Origin: Spirochaetaceae bacterium
Lineage (GTDB): Bacteria > Spirochaetota > Spirochaetia > Treponematales > Breznakiellaceae
Length of the DNA stretch: 41,096 bases
Direction of reading: 5' to 3'
NCBI GenBank assembly: GCA_031265635.1
Contig: JAISCK010000033.1
Location: 1 to 41,096 of the forward strand
Shown here: one piece after another, positions 39,981-41,096 of the stretch
Layout of the letters: every line of letters starts with the position of its first letter
How positions within the stretch are numbered: the stretch's first letter is position 1
Made by a program: the position numbers and the translations under genes
Notes under the pieces: generated by a model
The model's input: only the letters and a program-made list of their open reading frames with translations
What the model was told of the DNA's origin: nothing
Databases searched by the model: none

Positions 39981-41096
39981 GATCCCGGCCAGTATCGCGT
40001 CAATCCATACGGATGCCTCGGCGTCCTCATAGGGCCTGACAAGGAGAAATTCAAAAAGGGCTTCCCGGTATTTGTTCAGGAAATAACAGGACTGGCCAAG
40101 GTAGAAATGGGCCCGGTATTCAATATCGGCGCTTCTGGGAAGGGAGAGGAACTGTATGAGTTCGTTTCTGGCCTGTTCCCACTGCCCCCGGCTGAACGAA
40201 TTCCGCACTATGGCGCCCAGGGCGTAATCGGCCCCGCCCGCGTTCTCGTCCAGGTCCCGTAAAAAGGCCCTGGGCCTCTTCCGCTCCGGCACCGGGGCCG
40301 TTTCGGTTTTTCCGAGAAGGGCGCCGACAGCCTGTTCCGCCTCGGCGCTGAGGGTCCGGGGGGAAGGCGTTTCCGCAAAACCCTGGGAACGGGGGACGGC
40401 ATTGCCCACCGAAACAAGCGGAAGGGGCATGGCGCGGATATCCCTTCCTTCCCGGGGCTCGGCGGAAAGCCGCGCCGCCTGGGTGGTGGCGTTCCGTCCG
40501 GGCGTTATGGAAACCCTGCCCTGGGCGAGATCTTCCTCAAGAATAACCGCGTAGAAGTAATCTATGTCCTGAACCGGATAATCGGTGAAAGGCGATCTTA
40601 CCGCTGTCTGCACAATCACCGCGCTCAAAAGGTCCTGCACGTTCCGTATGGGCCGTACGCTCCGGTAGAGTACCGGGGTTTTCCCTTCCCCCTGAACGGT
40701 AAACCGTATGACCACCGAATTACCCTGAACCGAAGTTTCCACAAAGGCCGTGCCGTCCAGTATACCCGGACCGCCCGACAGGGCTTCGCCCCCGGAAAAG
40801 GCATCCCCGATGCTGACACTGACGGTATTGTTAAGGGGTATGGGAATATCGTATAGTTTGCCCTGGCTGTCGCTTGCCGCGACAAAATAGTAAAAGGTCC
40901 CGGTGTTTTCGGGCTCGTCTATATACGATTCGCTGCCGTAGGGTATTTCCTCCGGCCTTTCCGGCCTGTCCGCCCCCGCCTCGATGGGCCGGTCCGAGCG
41001 GTACACATACACAGGGCCCCTGACATCCGGGGAATCCCGCCAGGTCAGGCGCACCAGGTTGTTCTTTACCTCTACCGTAAGCCTGGACACAAAGGG
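39957..41096 (-). CDS. Hypothetical repeat/TPR envelope protein, cut by the window edge
   Basis: About 380 residues are visible; the frame stays open to the right edge, so the true start, probably with a signal peptide, lies outside. The GTG at 41090 is only the first start codon seen. The N-terminal half shows two fibronectin type III-like beta segments (NNLVRLTWRDSPDVRGPVYV; later NSVVIRFTVQGEGKTPVLYR with SPFTDYPVQDIDYFYAVI), and the C-terminal third has a TPR-like helical pair ending HFYLGQSCYFLNKYREALF. It is tail-to-tail with the TPR gene, overlapping by 24 nt. No function can be assigned; the FN3/TPR mix suggests a periplasmic scaffold or binding protein. Confidence 0.7.
   Translation of the reverse strand, partial: PFVSRLTVEVKNNLVRLTWRDSPDVRGPVYVYRSDRPIEAGADRPERPEEIPYGSESYIDEPENTGTFYYFVAASDSQGKLYDIPIPLNNTVSVSIGDAFSGGEALSGGPGILDGTAFVETSVQGNSVVIRFTVQGEGKTPVLYRSVRPIRNVQDLLSAVIVQTAVRSPFTDYPVQDIDYFYAVILEEDLAQGRVSITPGRNATTQAARLSAEPREGRDIRAMPLPLVSVGNAVPRSQGFAETPSPRTLSAEAEQAVGALLGKTETAPVPERKRPRAFLRDLDENAGGADYALGAIVRNSFSRGQWEQARNELIQFLSLPRSADIEYRAHFYLGQSCYFLNKYREALFEFLLVRPYEDAEASVWIDAILAGISAYTPQE

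Noticed and set aside
1..41096. CRISPR array, insertion sequence, integrase or toxin-antitoxin pair
   Set aside because: I saw no regularly spaced repeats, transposase, recombinase or small paired ORFs that would support any of these.

Overview
The window looks like a chromosomal segment of a Treponema-like spirochaete. The right third carries uvrA coupled to an LptD-like outer-membrane gene, followed by phoH, a 7TM-HD gene (pgpH), ybeY, tlyC and a large exported TPR gene, a housekeeping neighbourhood I associate with treponemes. Gene contents, moderate-to-high GC with AT-rich intergenic gaps, and a dense anaerobic carboxylate metabolism fit a gut or environmental treponeme rather than a minimal pathogen. 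This assignment is inference from gene content, without any database search.

Layout. (1) Positions 46-6574, plus strand: a tight catabolic operon of a ketopantoate-reductase-like dehydrogenase, a GntP-type permease, a beta-keto acid cleavage enzyme (BKACE/Kce), an SDR reductase, a butyrate kinase and a thiolase. It looks like a route that imports an organic acid, oxidises it to a beta-keto acid, cleaves it with acetyl-CoA, and recovers ATP from an acyl phosphate. (2) Positions 6706-8484, plus: a lactonase-type metallo-beta-lactamase and a fumarylacetoacetate-hydrolase-family enzyme. (3) Positions 8490-19052, minus: nine close-packed genes, namely MmgE/PrpD, an aroA homologue, a LacI-family repressor, a five-part oligopeptide-type ABC importer, and a second MmgE/PrpD. 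(4) Position 19306 onward, plus: a divergent SLC13/DASS carboxylate carrier. The 253-bp gap between (3) and (4) has two opposed sigma70-like promoters and three exact copies of the 11-mer GAAAACGTTAT. These are very likely the operators of the LacI protein, so importer, enzymes, aroA homologue and carrier form one inducible regulon.

(5) Positions 20683-22545: a perfect bidirectional terminator, a 175-nt fold-back element, plsC, a tRNA-Val(UAC) and, just downstream of it, direct and inverted copies of the tRNA 3' end around a strongly folded 135-nt element. (6) Positions 22546-26661: two tandem exported lipoprotein flavoenzymes (FMN-binding plus fumarate-reductase-like FAD domain) that differ at a key substrate-pocket position. 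(7) Positions 27035-39980: uvrA, lptD-like, phoH, pgpH, ybeY, tlyC and a TPR protein, mostly overlapping or translationally coupled. (8) Position 39957 to the right edge, minus: a repeat-type surface or periplasmic protein, cut by the window end and overlapping the TPR gene tail to tail.

The most unusual parts are the LacI-controlled regulon that embeds an EPSP-synthase homologue with altered motif residues between two MmgE/PrpD enzymes, the BKACE-butyrate kinase operon, the split-specificity flavoenzyme pair, and two folded repeat-like elements in intergenic DNA.
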